DNA of 64,000 bases from Bacteroides_D sp963546395. Its GTDB lineage: Bacteria; Bacteroidota; Bacteroidia; Bacteroidales; CAJPTX01. The notes below the pieces were generated by a model. The model searched no databases. It was not told the DNA's origin and was given only the letters and a program-made list of their open reading frames with translations. The stretch lies in the NCBI GenBank assembly GCA_963546395.1, contig CAUUMS010000010.1:6872-70871 (forward strand), written 5' to 3'. Both the position numbers and the translations under genes were made by a program. Every line of letters starts with the position of its first letter. Position 1 is the first letter of the stretch. Shown here in pieces: positions 31,942 to 41,417 of this stretch.

Positions 31942-33300
31942 ATGGCGAAGGCAATAAGGATACGCAGGGGCCTCGATATCAAACTGGTCGGCACTGCCGA
32001 GAAGGTCTACCAACGCTTGGGGACTGAGGGGGACTACTCGTTCTACCCATCTGATTTCCCCACCGTGATGCCGCGCCTGCTGGTGCACGAGGGCGATGCT
32101 GTGAAGGCGGGCACCCCGCTGTTCTGCGACAAGCGGAATGAGGCCATCCGCTTCTGCTCCTCGGTGAGCGGGGTGGTGAAGGTGGTGGAGCGTGGGGAGC
32201 GACGACACCTCGACCGCATCGTGGTGACATGCACCGATTCCCACATCGAGTATGAAGAGTTCGGGGCGCAAGCGCCCGCCTCGCTCGAGCGTGAGGACAT
32301 CGTGGTGCGCATGCTGGAGGGGGGCGTATGGCCACTGGTGCGCCAGCGCCCGTTCAACGTGATCGCCAACCCGCAGATTGTGCCGCGGGACATCTTCATC
32401 TCTACGTTCGACACGGCCCCCCTGGCCCCCGACCTCGATTTTGCCATTAAGGATGACGGGGAGAGCTTTCAGGTGGGGCTCGATGTGCTGGCTCGCCTCA
32501 CCTCGGGGGCTGTGCATCTGGGCGTGAATGCTAAGTACCCGCCGCACAAGGCGTTTGCGTCGGCGCGCGGGGTCAAGATACACGAGTTCTCAGGGCCCCA
32601 CCCCGCGGGTAATGTGGGGGTGCAGCTGCACTGGGTGGCCCCCGTCTCGAAGGGCGAGGTGGTGTGGACGCTTCACCCGCTGGACGTGGTGATCATCGGT
32701 CGCCTCTTTGCCACGGGACGTTACGATGCCCGGCGCATCGTGGCGGTGGCGGGCAGCGTGGTGCGCAACCCGCGCTACTGCACGGCCATGGTGGGATCGC
32801 CCATGGCGGCCATGCTGCACGATCAGATTGATCCTGAGGGTAACGTGCGCATCGTTAGCGGCAACGTGCTTTGCGGTCAGGCTACAAGCCTGGACGGAGG
32901 CCTTCATTTCTACGACTCCATGGTCACGGTGCTTCGCGAGGGGAACCGCCCCGAGTTCATGGGATGGGCCATGCCCGGCTTTGGTAAATGCAGCGCCTCG
33001 CGCCTGTTTCCTGCCTTCCTGATGCCCTGGCGACGCTACGACCTCGACACCAATCTACACGGCGGCCGTCGGGCGTTCGTGGTTAGCGGCCAGTACGAGC
33101 GCGTCTTCCCCATGGACATATACCCCGTGCACCTCATCAAGGCCATCCTGGCCGATGACATCGAGGGGATGGAAAACCTGGGGATCTACGAGGTGGCTGA
33201 GGAGGATTTTGCGCTGTGCGATTTCGTGTGCACCTCCAAGATGGAGGCGCAGTCCATCGTGCGTGAGGGGCTCAATCGCATGATCAGGGAGTTGAACTAA
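31942..33300 (+). CDS. nqrA: Na+-translocating NADH:quinone reductase subunit A
   Basis: 452 residues starting MAKAIRIRRGLDIKLVG at the ATG 31942; an upstream in-frame TTG lies within the promoter and is excluded. Family segments include FPTVMPRLLVHEGDAVKAG (biotinyl/lipoyl-like carrier fold), CSSVSGVV, and GPHPAGNVGVQLHWVAPV. NqrA is the peripheral cytoplasmic subunit associated with quinone reduction. First gene of a six-gene operon; nqrB follows after 17 nt. Confidence 0.95.
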   Translation: MAKAIRIRRGLDIKLVGTAEKVYQRLGTEGDYSFYPSDFPTVMPRLLVHEGDAVKAGTPLFCDKRNEAIRFCSSVSGVVKVVERGERRHLDRIVVTCTDSHIEYEEFGAQAPASLEREDIVVRMLEGGVWPLVRQRPFNVIANPQIVPRDIFISTFDTAPLAPDLDFAIKDDGESFQVGLDVLARLTSGAVHLGVNAKYPPHKAFASARGVKIHEFSGPHPAGNVGVQLHWVAPVSKGEVVWTLHPLDVVIIGRLFATGRYDARRIVAVAGSVVRNPRYCTAMVGSPMAAMLHDQIDPEGNVRIVSGNVLCGQATSLDGGLHFYDSMVTVLREGNRPEFMGWAMPGFGKCSASRLFPAFLMPWRRYDLDTNLHGGRRAFVVSGQYERVFPMDIYPVHLIKAILADDIEGMENLGIYEVAEEDFALCDFVCTSKMEAQSIVREGLNRMIRELN

Positions 33301-33317
33301 CGACAGGACGGAGAGCA

Positions 33318-34481
33318 ATGGGACTGAGGAGTTACCTGGATCGGATACGGCCCACATTCTCGCCCGGGGGCCGGCTGGCGAAGCTGCACTCGACATTCGA
33401 TGCCTTTGAGACGTTCCTGTACGTGCCACCCACCGTCACCAGCCGGGGGAGCCACATTCGCGATGCCGTGGACATGAAGCGCACGATGATCGTGGTGGTC
33501 GTCGCGCTGCTGCCGGCCCTGGTGTTCGGGATGTACAACGTGGGGCTCGAGCATGCGCGCATGGTGGGGGAGACCATCGCCTTCTGGCCCGCGCTGGGGT
33601 TCGGCCTGCTGCAAGTGCTGCCTACCATGGTGGTGAGCTACGTGGTGGGGCTGGGCATCGAGTTCGGCGTGGCCCAGGCACGTGGGCACGAGGTGAATGA
33701 GGGGTTCCTGGTGTCTGGCATGCTGATCCCCATGGTGCTACCCGTGGGCGTGCCGCTATGGATGGTGGCCCTGGCCACCGCGTTCGCTGTGATATTCGGC
33801 AAGGAGGTGTTCGGCGGCACGGGGATGAACGTCTTCAATCCGGCCCTGGTGGCCCGAGCCTTCCTATTCTTCGCCTTTCCCCGCTACATGTCGGGTGATG
33901 GGGTGTGGGTGGCCGGTGCGGGTGTGGAGCAGGCTGTGCAGGGGTTCAGCGGGGCCACACCCCTCTCGTACGCGGCCTCTGGGGTGGAGCATCTGCCGCC
34001 GGTGACGGATCTGTTCATGGGTTACATCCCGGGCTCTGTGGGTGAGACGTCTGTGCTGATGGTGCTCATCGGTGCGGCTATCCTGCTGCTATCGGGGGTG
34101 GGCAATTTCCGGGTGATGTTCTCGGCTTTCGCAGGGGCTATGCTCATGGGGCTCCTCTTCAATGCGGTGGGGAGCAATGAGTACATGCGCATTCCGGCTT
34201 ACTACCATCTGCTGATGGGTGGATTCGCCTTCGGGGCGGTCTTCATGGCTACCGACCCGGTGACGGGGGCGCAAACACGCCTGGGGCAGTGGATCTACGG
34301 TCTGCTCATCGGCGCGTTCGCTGTGCTGGTGCGTGTGCTCAACCCGGCGTACCCCGAGGGGATGATGCTCTCGATCCTGCTGATGAATGCCTTTGCGCCG
34401 TTGATCGACTACCTGGTGGTGCAACGTAATGTGCGGGCTCGCAATCGTCGAGCTGCCCGCGTCGCCGCGGCGCAAGCCTAG
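33318..34481 (+). CDS. nqrB: Na+-translocating NADH:quinone reductase subunit B
   Basis: A 387-residue membrane subunit with about ten hydrophobic segments. The N-terminal stretch HIRDAVDMKRTMIVVVV is typical of NqrB. The motif GFSGATPLSYAA (about residues 209-220) carries the threonine used for covalent FMN attachment in this family. It works with NqrD and NqrE in the membrane sodium pathway. The sequence is complete and of normal length. Confidence 0.95.
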   Translation: MGLRSYLDRIRPTFSPGGRLAKLHSTFDAFETFLYVPPTVTSRGSHIRDAVDMKRTMIVVVVALLPALVFGMYNVGLEHARMVGETIAFWPALGFGLLQVLPTMVVSYVVGLGIEFGVAQARGHEVNEGFLVSGMLIPMVLPVGVPLWMVALATAFAVIFGKEVFGGTGMNVFNPALVARAFLFFAFPRYMSGDGVWVAGAGVEQAVQGFSGATPLSYAASGVEHLPPVTDLFMGYIPGSVGETSVLMVLIGAAILLLSGVGNFRVMFSAFAGAMLMGLLFNAVGSNEYMRIPAYYHLLMGGFAFGAVFMATDPVTGAQTRLGQWIYGLLIGAFAVLVRVLNPAYPEGMMLSILLMNAFAPLIDYLVVQRNVRARNRRAARVAAAQA

Positions 34482-34521
34482 AGGCCGATCCTTGGTGTGC
34501 AAGTAGTAATGGACTGAAGGG

Positions 34522-35256
34522 ATGAAACGCGACAGCAACGTCTACATCTTCCTATACTCCGCGGCGATGGTGGTGCTGGTGGCGGTGCTACTTGCCGTGG
34601 CCGCTACGGCCCTCAAGCCCGAGCAGCTGGAGAATAAACGCATGGAGAAGCGGCTCGATATCCTCAACTCCATCCGTATACAGGTGGAGGTGCCCGAGGG
34701 AAAAAGCCGTCAGGCCTACGTGGCAGAGCAGTACGACCGCTACATTCGGCAGGCGGTGCTGGTGGGAGTGGATGGTCGCCGCGTGGCGGGTGACGCCTTC
34801 GATGTGGATCTACGTGATGAGATGGCTAAGCCGGAGAGCGAGCGGCACCTGCCGGTATTTGTGGCCACCCTGGATGATGGGAGCACCAAGTTCATCTTCC
34901 CCCTCTCGGGCCAGGGCCTCTGGGGAGCCATCTGGGGTTACATGGCGCTGGATGATGACCTGAGCACGGTGTACGGCGTATCATTTGCCCACAAGAGCGA
35001 AACGCCAGGGCTAGGAGCTGATATCGCTCTGCCCAGCTTTCAGCAGCGCTTTCAGGGCAAACAGATGTTCGATGGGGATCGATTGGTGTCCATCCAGCTG
35101 CTGAAGCGCGGGGCGGGGAATAATCCCCACGCTGTGGATGGCATCTCAGGGGGCACGATGACGAGTAAAGGGGTAGAGGCCATGCTGATGAGGAGCCTGG
35201 CTGAGTATGAGGCTTGTATTGCAGCACTGAAGCGGGAGGGCATGCGCCATGAGTAG
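34522..35256 (+). CDS. nqrC: Na+-translocating NADH:quinone reductase subunit C
   Basis: A 244-residue subunit with one N-terminal membrane helix (IFLYSAAMVVLVAVLLAVAAT) and a periplasmic FMN-binding domain. The flavinylation site is DGISGGTMTSKGV (about residues 207-219), where Thr of the S-G-x-T motif would bind FMN; Gly replaces the more common Ala in SGAT. The attachment depends on an ApbE-type transferase, which is not encoded here. It overlaps nqrD by 8 nt. Confidence 0.94.
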   Translation: MKRDSNVYIFLYSAAMVVLVAVLLAVAATALKPEQLENKRMEKRLDILNSIRIQVEVPEGKSRQAYVAEQYDRYIRQAVLVGVDGRRVAGDAFDVDLRDEMAKPESERHLPVFVATLDDGSTKFIFPLSGQGLWGAIWGYMALDDDLSTVYGVSFAHKSETPGLGADIALPSFQQRFQGKQMFDGDRLVSIQLLKRGAGNNPHAVDGISGGTMTSKGVEAMLMRSLAEYEACIAALKREGMRHE

Positions 35257-35911
35257 CGGAGGTATTGGATCGCTCTTCTCCAAGGAGAATCTACGCCTAA
35301 TCACGAACCCGATAGGGATGAGCAATCCGGTGACGGTGCTTATCCTGGGCATCTGCTCTTCGTTGGCTGTGACGGTGAAGCTGCGTCCCGCCATCGTCAT
35401 GGGGCTATCGGTGATCGTGGTCACCAGCGTATCAAATCTGGTCATGTCGCTGCTGCGCAAAGGGGTGCCCAATCGCATACGCATCCTGGTGCAGCTCACC
35501 GTGGTAGCCGCGCTGGTCATACTGGTGAATGAGCTGCTGAAGGCCTACATGTACGACGTGAGCAAGCAGCTCTCGGTGTTCGTGGGCCTCATCATCACCA
35601 ACTGTATCATCATGGGACGCATCGAGGCCTTTGCCCTCGGGCATAAGCCTTGGCCCTCGTTCCTCGATGGTATCGGTAATGGGGTAGGCTACGGTATGAT
35701 TCTAGTGATCGTGGCCTTCTTCCGTGAGCTGTTCGGCTTTGGTACCATCATGGGCTACCAGGTCATTCCTGAGAGCTGGTATGCAAGCGCAGGGGGATTC
35801 TACGAGAACAATGGCTTTTTCATCATGCCTCCGATGGCCCTCATTTTGGTGGGCGTGATCATCTGGGTGCAGCGGCTGCTGAACAAATCGCTAATCGAAG
35901 GGAAGAAGTAG
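35249..35911 (+). CDS. nqrD: Na+-translocating NADH:quinone reductase subunit D
   Basis: A 220-residue integral membrane protein with about six hydrophobic segments. The conserved pattern NPVTVLILGICSSLAVT and LIITNCIIMGRIEAFALGHKPW contains the two half-membrane cysteine motifs that, with NqrE, bind an intramembrane iron centre. The start overlaps the end of nqrC by 8 nt, indicating translational coupling. NqrD is homologous to RnfE, but its neighbours make it Nqr. Confidence 0.95.
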   Translation: MSSGGIGSLFSKENLRLITNPIGMSNPVTVLILGICSSLAVTVKLRPAIVMGLSVIVVTSVSNLVMSLLRKGVPNRIRILVQLTVVAALVILVNELLKAYMYDVSKQLSVFVGLIITNCIIMGRIEAFALGHKPWPSFLDGIGNGVGYGMILVIVAFFRELFGFGTIMGYQVIPESWYASAGGFYENNGFFIMPPMALILVGVIIWVQRLLNKSLIEGKK

Positions 35912-35967
35912 TAACACGCTGGGGGGCGTGAGTCGAGGCCCCAGGGCCATCGTAAGCTATATCAGCT

Positions 35968-36585
35968 ATGGAGAACGTGTTGGGTATATTCGTGCGGTCC
36001 ATCTTCGTGGACAACATGATTTTCGCCTACTTCCTGGGTATGTGCTCATACCTAGCCGTATCGAAGACGGTGAAGACGTCGGCAGGGCTAGGGGTGGCCG
36101 TGATATTCGTGCTGGTGATCACAGTGCCAGTGAACTACCTGCTGAACCGCTTCATCCTGTCGCCAGGGGCTCTGTCCTGGCTCGATGAGCGATTTGCAGG
36201 GGTAGACCTCAGCTTCCTCTCGTTCATTATGTTCATTGCGGTGATCGCCTCCATCACGCAGCTCGTTGAGATGGCTGTGGAGCGTTTTTCACCCTCGCTG
36301 TATAATTCGTTGGGGATCTTCCTCCCGCTGATAGCTGTGAACTGTGCCATTCTCGGGGGCTCCCTCTTTATGCAAGAGCGCGCATACCCCACGATATGGG
36401 AGGCCCTCTCATTTGGCCTCGGCTCGGGCATCGGGTGGTTTCTAGCCATCGTGACCCTGGCGGCTATCCGTGAGAAATTGAAGTACTCGAATGTGCCTGC
36501 GCCACTCCGCGGTGCGGGTATCACCTTCATTCTGACTGGGCTGATGGGGATCGCATTCATGACGTTTATGGGAATCAAGTTGTAG
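35968..36585 (+). CDS. nqrE: Na+-translocating NADH:quinone reductase subunit E
   Basis: A 205-residue integral membrane protein, inverted partner of NqrD. Conserved segments are IFVDNMIFAYFLGMCSYLAVSK and LPLIAVNCAILGGSLFMQER, carrying the iron-ligating cysteines. It ends LMGIAFMTFMGIKL. The 56-nt gap after nqrD has no promoter-like motif, consistent with one operon. Confidence 0.95.
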   Translation: MENVLGIFVRSIFVDNMIFAYFLGMCSYLAVSKTVKTSAGLGVAVIFVLVITVPVNYLLNRFILSPGALSWLDERFAGVDLSFLSFIMFIAVIASITQLVEMAVERFSPSLYNSLGIFLPLIAVNCAILGGSLFMQERAYPTIWEALSFGLGSGIGWFLAIVTLAAIREKLKYSNVPAPLRGAGITFILTGLMGIAFMTFMGIKL

Positions 36586-36671
36586 CCTGTCGATCTACGC
36601 ACCGGTATAGGGATTTGCCCCGTGCCACTGGAGGGTGAGAGGTGTAGGGTCGGTTTTGAACTGTTGACGAT

Positions 36672-37937
36672 ATGGTACTGCTCGATGTAAGCATGACGAT
36701 AGTGCTGCTTGCGGTGGGGGTCTTTCTCCTCATCACCTTGCTGCTAGTGGGCATGCTGCTGTATGCGCGCAAGAAGCTGGTTCCCTCTGGCAACGTCAAG
36801 GTCTCCATCAATGGGGGAGAGAAAGAGCTTGAGGTACCTACGGGAGGCTCACTCCTCTCTACGCTTGGCGATCAGGGGGTATTTCTACCATCGGCTTGTG
36901 GTGGCGGGGGTACGTGTGGCACGTGTCGCTGCCAGGTGCTGTCAGGTGGGGGAGGCATTCTGCCTACTGAGACAGGTTTCTTCTCCCGTCGGGAGCAGCA
37001 AGATAATTGGCGCCTTGCCTGTCAGGTGAGGGTGCGTGATAGCCTGGAGTTGCAGGTGCCTGAGCATGTGCTTGGCATCAGGAAGTGGGAGTGCGAGGTG
37101 ATATCCAATCGCAATGTGGCCACTTTCATCAAAGAGTTCGTGGTGCAGTTGCCGCATGGTGAGCATCTGAAGTTTCGCTCGGGTGGCTACATACAGATTG
37201 ACGTGCCTGCCATCACGGTCGATTTCTCCAAGGACATTGAGGTTGACCCGCAGTTTCGGGATGAGTGGGATAAGTTCCACATGTGGGATCTGCGCATGGT
37301 GAACACTGTGCCTACCTATCGGGCCTACTCGATGGCCAACCATCCGGCTGAGGATAGCATCATCATGCTGAATGTGCGCATCGCCACGCCCCCCTTTGAT
37401 CGGGTGAATGGCGGGTTTATGAAGGTGAATCCAGGGCTGTGCTCCTCGTACATCTTCTCGCGCAAGCCTGGAGATAAGGTGAATATTGCGGGCCCGTATG
37501 GTGAATTCTTCCTAGTGGAGGGAACGCATAATGAGATGATGTTTATAGGGGGCGGGGCTGGTATGGCTCCCATGCGCTCGCATATCTTCCACCTGTTCAG
37601 GAGCCTCAAGACGGATCGCAAGGTGACGTTCTGGTATGGGGCTCGCTCGCGCAGGGAGATATTCTACGAGGACGAGTTTGAGGCTATTGCTCGTGAGTTC
37701 CCAAACTTCCGGTTCACCATTGCCCTCTCGGATGCTCAGCCAGAGGATAACTGGACAGGAGCCAAAGGGTTTATCCACCAGGTGATATTTGATGAGTATC
37801 TCTCCAAGCATGAGGCACCTGAGGACATTGAGTATTATCTTTGTGGGCCGCCTCCCATGACGGCAGCAGTGAACAAGATGCTGTACAATCTGGGGGTGGA
37901 GCAGGATATGATCCACTATGATAATTTCGGCGGATAG
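36672..37937 (+). CDS. nqrF: Na+-translocating NADH:quinone reductase subunit F
   Basis: 421 residues: an N-terminal membrane anchor (about 7-32), a 2Fe-2S ferredoxin domain with Cys76, Cys82, Cys85 and Cys117 (SACGGGGTCGTC ... RLACQ), an FAD domain (YRAYSMANHP, RxYS type), and an NADH-binding domain (FIGGGAGMAPMRSH, YLCGPPPM). It is the electron entry point, oxidising NADH and passing electrons to the other subunits. It ends the operon and is followed by a strong terminator. Confidence 0.97.
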   Translation: MVLLDVSMTIVLLAVGVFLLITLLLVGMLLYARKKLVPSGNVKVSINGGEKELEVPTGGSLLSTLGDQGVFLPSACGGGGTCGTCRCQVLSGGGGILPTETGFFSRREQQDNWRLACQVRVRDSLELQVPEHVLGIRKWECEVISNRNVATFIKEFVVQLPHGEHLKFRSGGYIQIDVPAITVDFSKDIEVDPQFRDEWDKFHMWDLRMVNTVPTYRAYSMANHPAEDSIIMLNVRIATPPFDRVNGGFMKVNPGLCSSYIFSRKPGDKVNIAGPYGEFFLVEGTHNEMMFIGGGAGMAPMRSHIFHLFRSLKTDRKVTFWYGARSRREIFYEDEFEAIAREFPNFRFTIALSDAQPEDNWTGAKGFIHQVIFDEYLSKHEAPEDIEYYLCGPPPMTAAVNKMLYNLGVEQDMIHYDNFGG

Positions 37938-37980
37938 TCTTTGCTACCGGCCGTGCAGGCTGGGTGAGCGTGATTCTTTG

Positions 37981-38013
37981 AGGCGGTCAGCACATATGCT
38001 GACCGCCTTTTTT
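37981..38013 (+). terminator. Intrinsic terminator of the nqr operon
   Basis: AGGCGGTCAGCA (37981-37992), loop CATA, TGCTGACCGCCT (37997-38008), then TTTTT: a perfect 12-bp stem, 44 nt after the nqrF stop. Confidence 0.95.
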
Positions 38014-38017
38014 GTGC

Positions 38018-38042
38018 CTGAACATTTGGCTCCATTGTTCAG
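38018..38042. promoter_or_regulatory. Candidate operator upstream of the RND exporter cassette
   Basis: CTGAACA-TTTGGCTCCAT-TGTTCAG: a perfect 7-bp inverted repeat with an 11-nt spacer, 114 bp before the exporter ATG. Spacing and symmetry fit a dimeric repressor such as TetR-family proteins; one is encoded at 48801. No second copy was found near that regulator. The link is inference. Confidence 0.4.
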
Positions 38043-38156
38043 TGTCGGGTCTGCGCATCATATGGGCGTAGGGCTAGCCTGGAGAGCTCTGTCTAGCTCC
38101 ACAGCCCTAGTTGGCGCAGATGGACCATGGATTAGTAACCAAAGAAGCGAAAAGCT

Positions 38157-40547
38157 ATGAGTATACGGAAGATTAATGCCTGGTTTGCACGCTACGGGGC
38201 GTGGGTGATCCGTCGCCGTTGGTGGTTGATAGGGGCCTTTGTGCTCCTATTGGCGCTGGGGGTAAATGGCATCCGCTACCTACAGGTCGAATCCTCGTAC
38301 GAGAGCTACTTCCTGGAGGGTGACCCCATGCTCCTCAAGAGCGATGAGTTTAAATCCATCTTCGGCAATGATACCTACCTCGCAGTGCTCACGGAGTGTG
38401 ACAACAGCTTCACCGCTGAGCACCTGGGGCTGCTGCGTGAGCTGTCAAACGAAATGCTCGACAGCATCACGTACGCCGAGAAGATCACCTCGCTCACCGA
38501 CCTCGAGTTCATGGTTGCCACCGATGACGGGGTGCGCATCGAGCAGATTGTGCCCGAGGTGATACCCGACGATCCGGCCGGCCTGGAGGCAATACGCCAG
38601 CGTGCATACTCCAAGGAGCACTTGGCGCGAAGGATTGTCTCCTCGGATGGACGTTACACCTGGGTGCTGCTGAAGCTAAGGCCGTTCCCTAAAGATACTA
38701 CCCTGATGCGCTACGGGAAGAGCTTCTCGCCCGAGGATCTGACGGGCTACGAGCTAGAGCGCATTGTGAAAAGCCCTCGTTACGCCGAGTTGCACTTGCG
38801 CGGGGCAGGCATGCCCTATGTCAACCAGCAGAAAATGAAGTGGCTAGGGCGCGAGATGCCCAAGCAATTCCTGCTTGCCATCCTGCTGTCAATCGTGGTG
38901 ATGCTTGTAGCCACCCGTTCATTCCGTGGGGTGCTCGTGCCAATCCTTTCGGCTGTGGGCGCATTCATCATCGTGTACGGTGCGCTGGGGTACGCCAGTA
39001 TGCGTGCCGACTCAGGCATCATGATGATCCCTATCCTGCTGGTATTCGCCGTGGCCGTGGCCTACAACATCCATGTGTACTCCTACTTCCGCCGGCAATA
39101 CTTGCTGCATGGCAAGCGTCGCCAAGCCGTGTGTGAAACCGTGGGTGAGATGGGGTGGCCCGTGCTTTTCAGCGCGCTCACCACGTTTGTCGCCCTGCTG
39201 TCATTCCTGCTGATACCCATGATGCCTATGCGTTTCTTGGGCATCGCCTCCTCGTGTAGCGTGCTGATGACTTTTGTGCTTGCTATCACCATAATGCCGC
39301 TGGCCCTGAGCTTTGGCCGCGATAGGGCTCCGAACGCCAAGGTGCAGCAGGCCGGGGGGCATTGGCTCGACCGTAGGCTAGCGCATTTCGGGGGGCTCGT
39401 ACTAGGGCACAGACGTCTCGTGGTGTGCGTGGCCGTGCTCGCCACGGCCTTTTCCGTGTGGGGTTTCACGCGCATCGAAACGGCTTTCGACGTGGAGCGC
39501 ACCATGGGGCGTAGGATCGAATATGTGGACAACTTGCTCACCATGGGCAGCACAGAGCTGGGCTCGGTGTACTCCTACGACCTGATGGTGGAATTCGACG
39601 ACGATGGCGCGGCCAAACGCCCAGAGAACCTGATGGCATTAGACTCGCTGGAGCAGCACGTGGCGCGCTATCCCCTCACCAAGCGCACCTCATCGGTGCT
39701 TACCATCCTGAAAGATCTGCGTTCCACGCTCAACGGCGGCGATCGCGCCTACTACAGCGTGCCCACGCAGGCCGACGAGGTGGCGCAGCTGCTTCTGCTC
39801 TACGAGAATGCGGGGGGGAGCGAGGCCGAATACTGGATGGACTACGACTACCGTCGTCTTCGCCTCATGGTGGACATCAGCACATTCAACTCGGCCGAGG
39901 CCGAGCGTGAGATGGCCGACGTGCTCCGCGAGGGGCAGCGTCTCCTACCGAATGCCAGAATCACGCTGGTGGGTAACCTGCCGCAATTCACCACCATGAT
40001 GCAGTACGTGGCCCGTGGGCAGGTGTCCTCCTTCCTCATCTCGCTGCTGATCATTGGGATCATGATGATGATCGTATTCGGCAGCGTGCGCATCGGCCTC
40101 ATCGGACTGATCCCCAACGTGCTACCTGCGCTCATTGTGGGGGGCATCATGGGGTGGGCCAACTACCCCCTCGATATGATGACCGCCACCATCATGCCCA
40201 TGATCCTGGGGCTCGCGGTGGATGACACCATACATTTCATCAACTTCGTGCGCGAGGAGTTCGCCGTGGTGGGCAACTATCGGCAGGCCATCCTGCGTGC
40301 TACGTCGGTGGTGGGAACCCCTGTGGTGCTCACCAGCCTCATCATCGCCGCCAACTTCGCGGTGTATATGACCAGCCAGAGCCGCCAATTCCTGCACATG
40401 GGCCTGTTGGCCGTCTCGGGTGTCCTTGTGGCCCTGCTGGCCGACCTGTGCATCACACCATTACTATTCCAGCGTTTCAGCATCTTCGGCCGTGAGACCC
40501 GCCCTGATGCCGAACCCGTTGCCGACGAATCAATCAACAAACAGTAG
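38157..40547 (+). CDS. RND/MMPL-family exporter
   Basis: 796 residues with the two-fold RND layout: a membrane helix near 23-40, a large periplasmic loop (about 45-235, with FLEGDPMLLKSDEFKSIFGND), a cluster of about five helices, a second single helix (about 415-435) and loop, then a second cluster ending near ITPLLFQRF. The motif GLAVDDTIHFINFVREE in the second cluster is a hallmark of the lipid/sterol-sensing type RND (MMPL) proteins. Such proteins move lipids or hydrophobic compounds using the proton gradient. It is followed after 2 nt by a LolA-like protein gene and then an outer membrane barrel gene. No membrane-fusion protein is present. Confidence 0.88.
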   Translation: MSIRKINAWFARYGAWVIRRRWWLIGAFVLLLALGVNGIRYLQVESSYESYFLEGDPMLLKSDEFKSIFGNDTYLAVLTECDNSFTAEHLGLLRELSNEMLDSITYAEKITSLTDLEFMVATDDGVRIEQIVPEVIPDDPAGLEAIRQRAYSKEHLARRIVSSDGRYTWVLLKLRPFPKDTTLMRYGKSFSPEDLTGYELERIVKSPRYAELHLRGAGMPYVNQQKMKWLGREMPKQFLLAILLSIVVMLVATRSFRGVLVPILSAVGAFIIVYGALGYASMRADSGIMMIPILLVFAVAVAYNIHVYSYFRRQYLLHGKRRQAVCETVGEMGWPVLFSALTTFVALLSFLLIPMMPMRFLGIASSCSVLMTFVLAITIMPLALSFGRDRAPNAKVQQAGGHWLDRRLAHFGGLVLGHRRLVVCVAVLATAFSVWGFTRIETAFDVERTMGRRIEYVDNLLTMGSTELGSVYSYDLMVEFDDDGAAKRPENLMALDSLEQHVARYPLTKRTSSVLTILKDLRSTLNGGDRAYYSVPTQADEVAQLLLLYENAGGSEAEYWMDYDYRRLRLMVDISTFNSAEAEREMADVLREGQRLLPNARITLVGNLPQFTTMMQYVARGQVSSFLISLLIIGIMMMIVFGSVRIGLIGLIPNVLPALIVGGIMGWANYPLDMMTATIMPMILGLAVDDTIHFINFVREEFAVVGNYRQAILRATSVVGTPVVLTSLIIAANFAVYMTSQSRQFLHMGLLAVSGVLVALLADLCITPLLFQRFSIFGRETRPDAEPVADESINKQ

Positions 40548-40549
40548 CC

Positions 40550-41344
40550 ATGAAGAGAATAGCAGTGTTGGCCATAGCCGTGGCCATGTGCGCCATTGTC
40601 GCCGACGTGCAGGCGCAGGCGTTGACCGGACGCGATGTTGCCCAGCGGGTGAAAGATCGTCCCGATGGCGACACCCGGCAGAGCGAGGTCGTCATGACGC
40701 TAATCAACAAGCGTGGGAGCAAGCGCGAGCGCAAGATCCAGTCCTACTCCATCGATGTGGGCGAGGGCAAGCGCGATCGCAAAAGCATCATGTTCTTCCT
40801 CTACCCTGGGGATGTGAAGGGCACAGGATTCCTCACCTGGGACTACGACCAGGTGGGCCGCGAGGATGATCGCTGGCTCTACCTGCCAGCCATGAAGAAG
40901 ACGCGTCGCATCAGCGGCTCATCCGCGAAGACCGACTACTTCATGGGGAGCGACTTCACCTACGACGACATGGGGAGCCGCAATGTCGATGAGGACACGC
41001 ACAAGCTCCTAGGCGAGGAGGAGCGCAACGGCCACAAGTGCTGGAAGCTCGAGTCGACACCCAAGGACAGCCACGAGATCTACTCCAAGCGTATCGCCTG
41101 GGTGCGGCAGGATTGCCTCATCGCCGAGCACGTGGAGTACTACGACCGGGCGGGCAAGTTGCACCGCACGCTCGAGGTCTCAGACATCGTGCAGCAGGGG
41201 AGCTACTGGGTGGCCCGCAAAATGCACATGACCAATGTGCAGACGGGGCACCAGACGCTCATCGAGATGAAGAACATGCGCTTCGATGAGAAGATGGACG
41301 AGAAGCAGTTCACCGTAACATCGCTCGAACGTGGAAGCCTATAG
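40550..41344 (+). CDS. LolA-like outer-membrane lipoprotein-sorting family protein
   Basis: 264 residues with a signal peptide (KRIAVLAIAVAMCAIVADVQAQA). The mature sequence has features of the LolA-like family found beside RND exporters: SEVVMTLINKRGSKRERKIQSYS, KSIMFFLYPGDVKGTGFLTWDYD, DDRWLYLPAMKKTRRISGSSAKTDYFMGSDFTYDDM. The fold is expected to be an incomplete beta-barrel with a hydrophobic cavity for lipid. It starts 2 nt after the exporter stop, implying co-translation, and probably carries the exporter's substrate across the periplasm. It is not the housekeeping LolA. Confidence 0.85.
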   Translation: MKRIAVLAIAVAMCAIVADVQAQALTGRDVAQRVKDRPDGDTRQSEVVMTLINKRGSKRERKIQSYSIDVGEGKRDRKSIMFFLYPGDVKGTGFLTWDYDQVGREDDRWLYLPAMKKTRRISGSSAKTDYFMGSDFTYDDMGSRNVDEDTHKLLGEEERNGHKCWKLESTPKDSHEIYSKRIAWVRQDCLIAEHVEYYDRAGKLHRTLEVSDIVQQGSYWVARKMHMTNVQTGHQTLIEMKNMRFDEKMDEKQFTVTSLERGSL

Positions 41345-41417
41345 TTGTGCAGGTCGCCGAACCTGCCAGAATGGCCCCCAGCCCCGGCGCATCCTCAGCG
41401 GGAGTGCCCGTGCGCCT

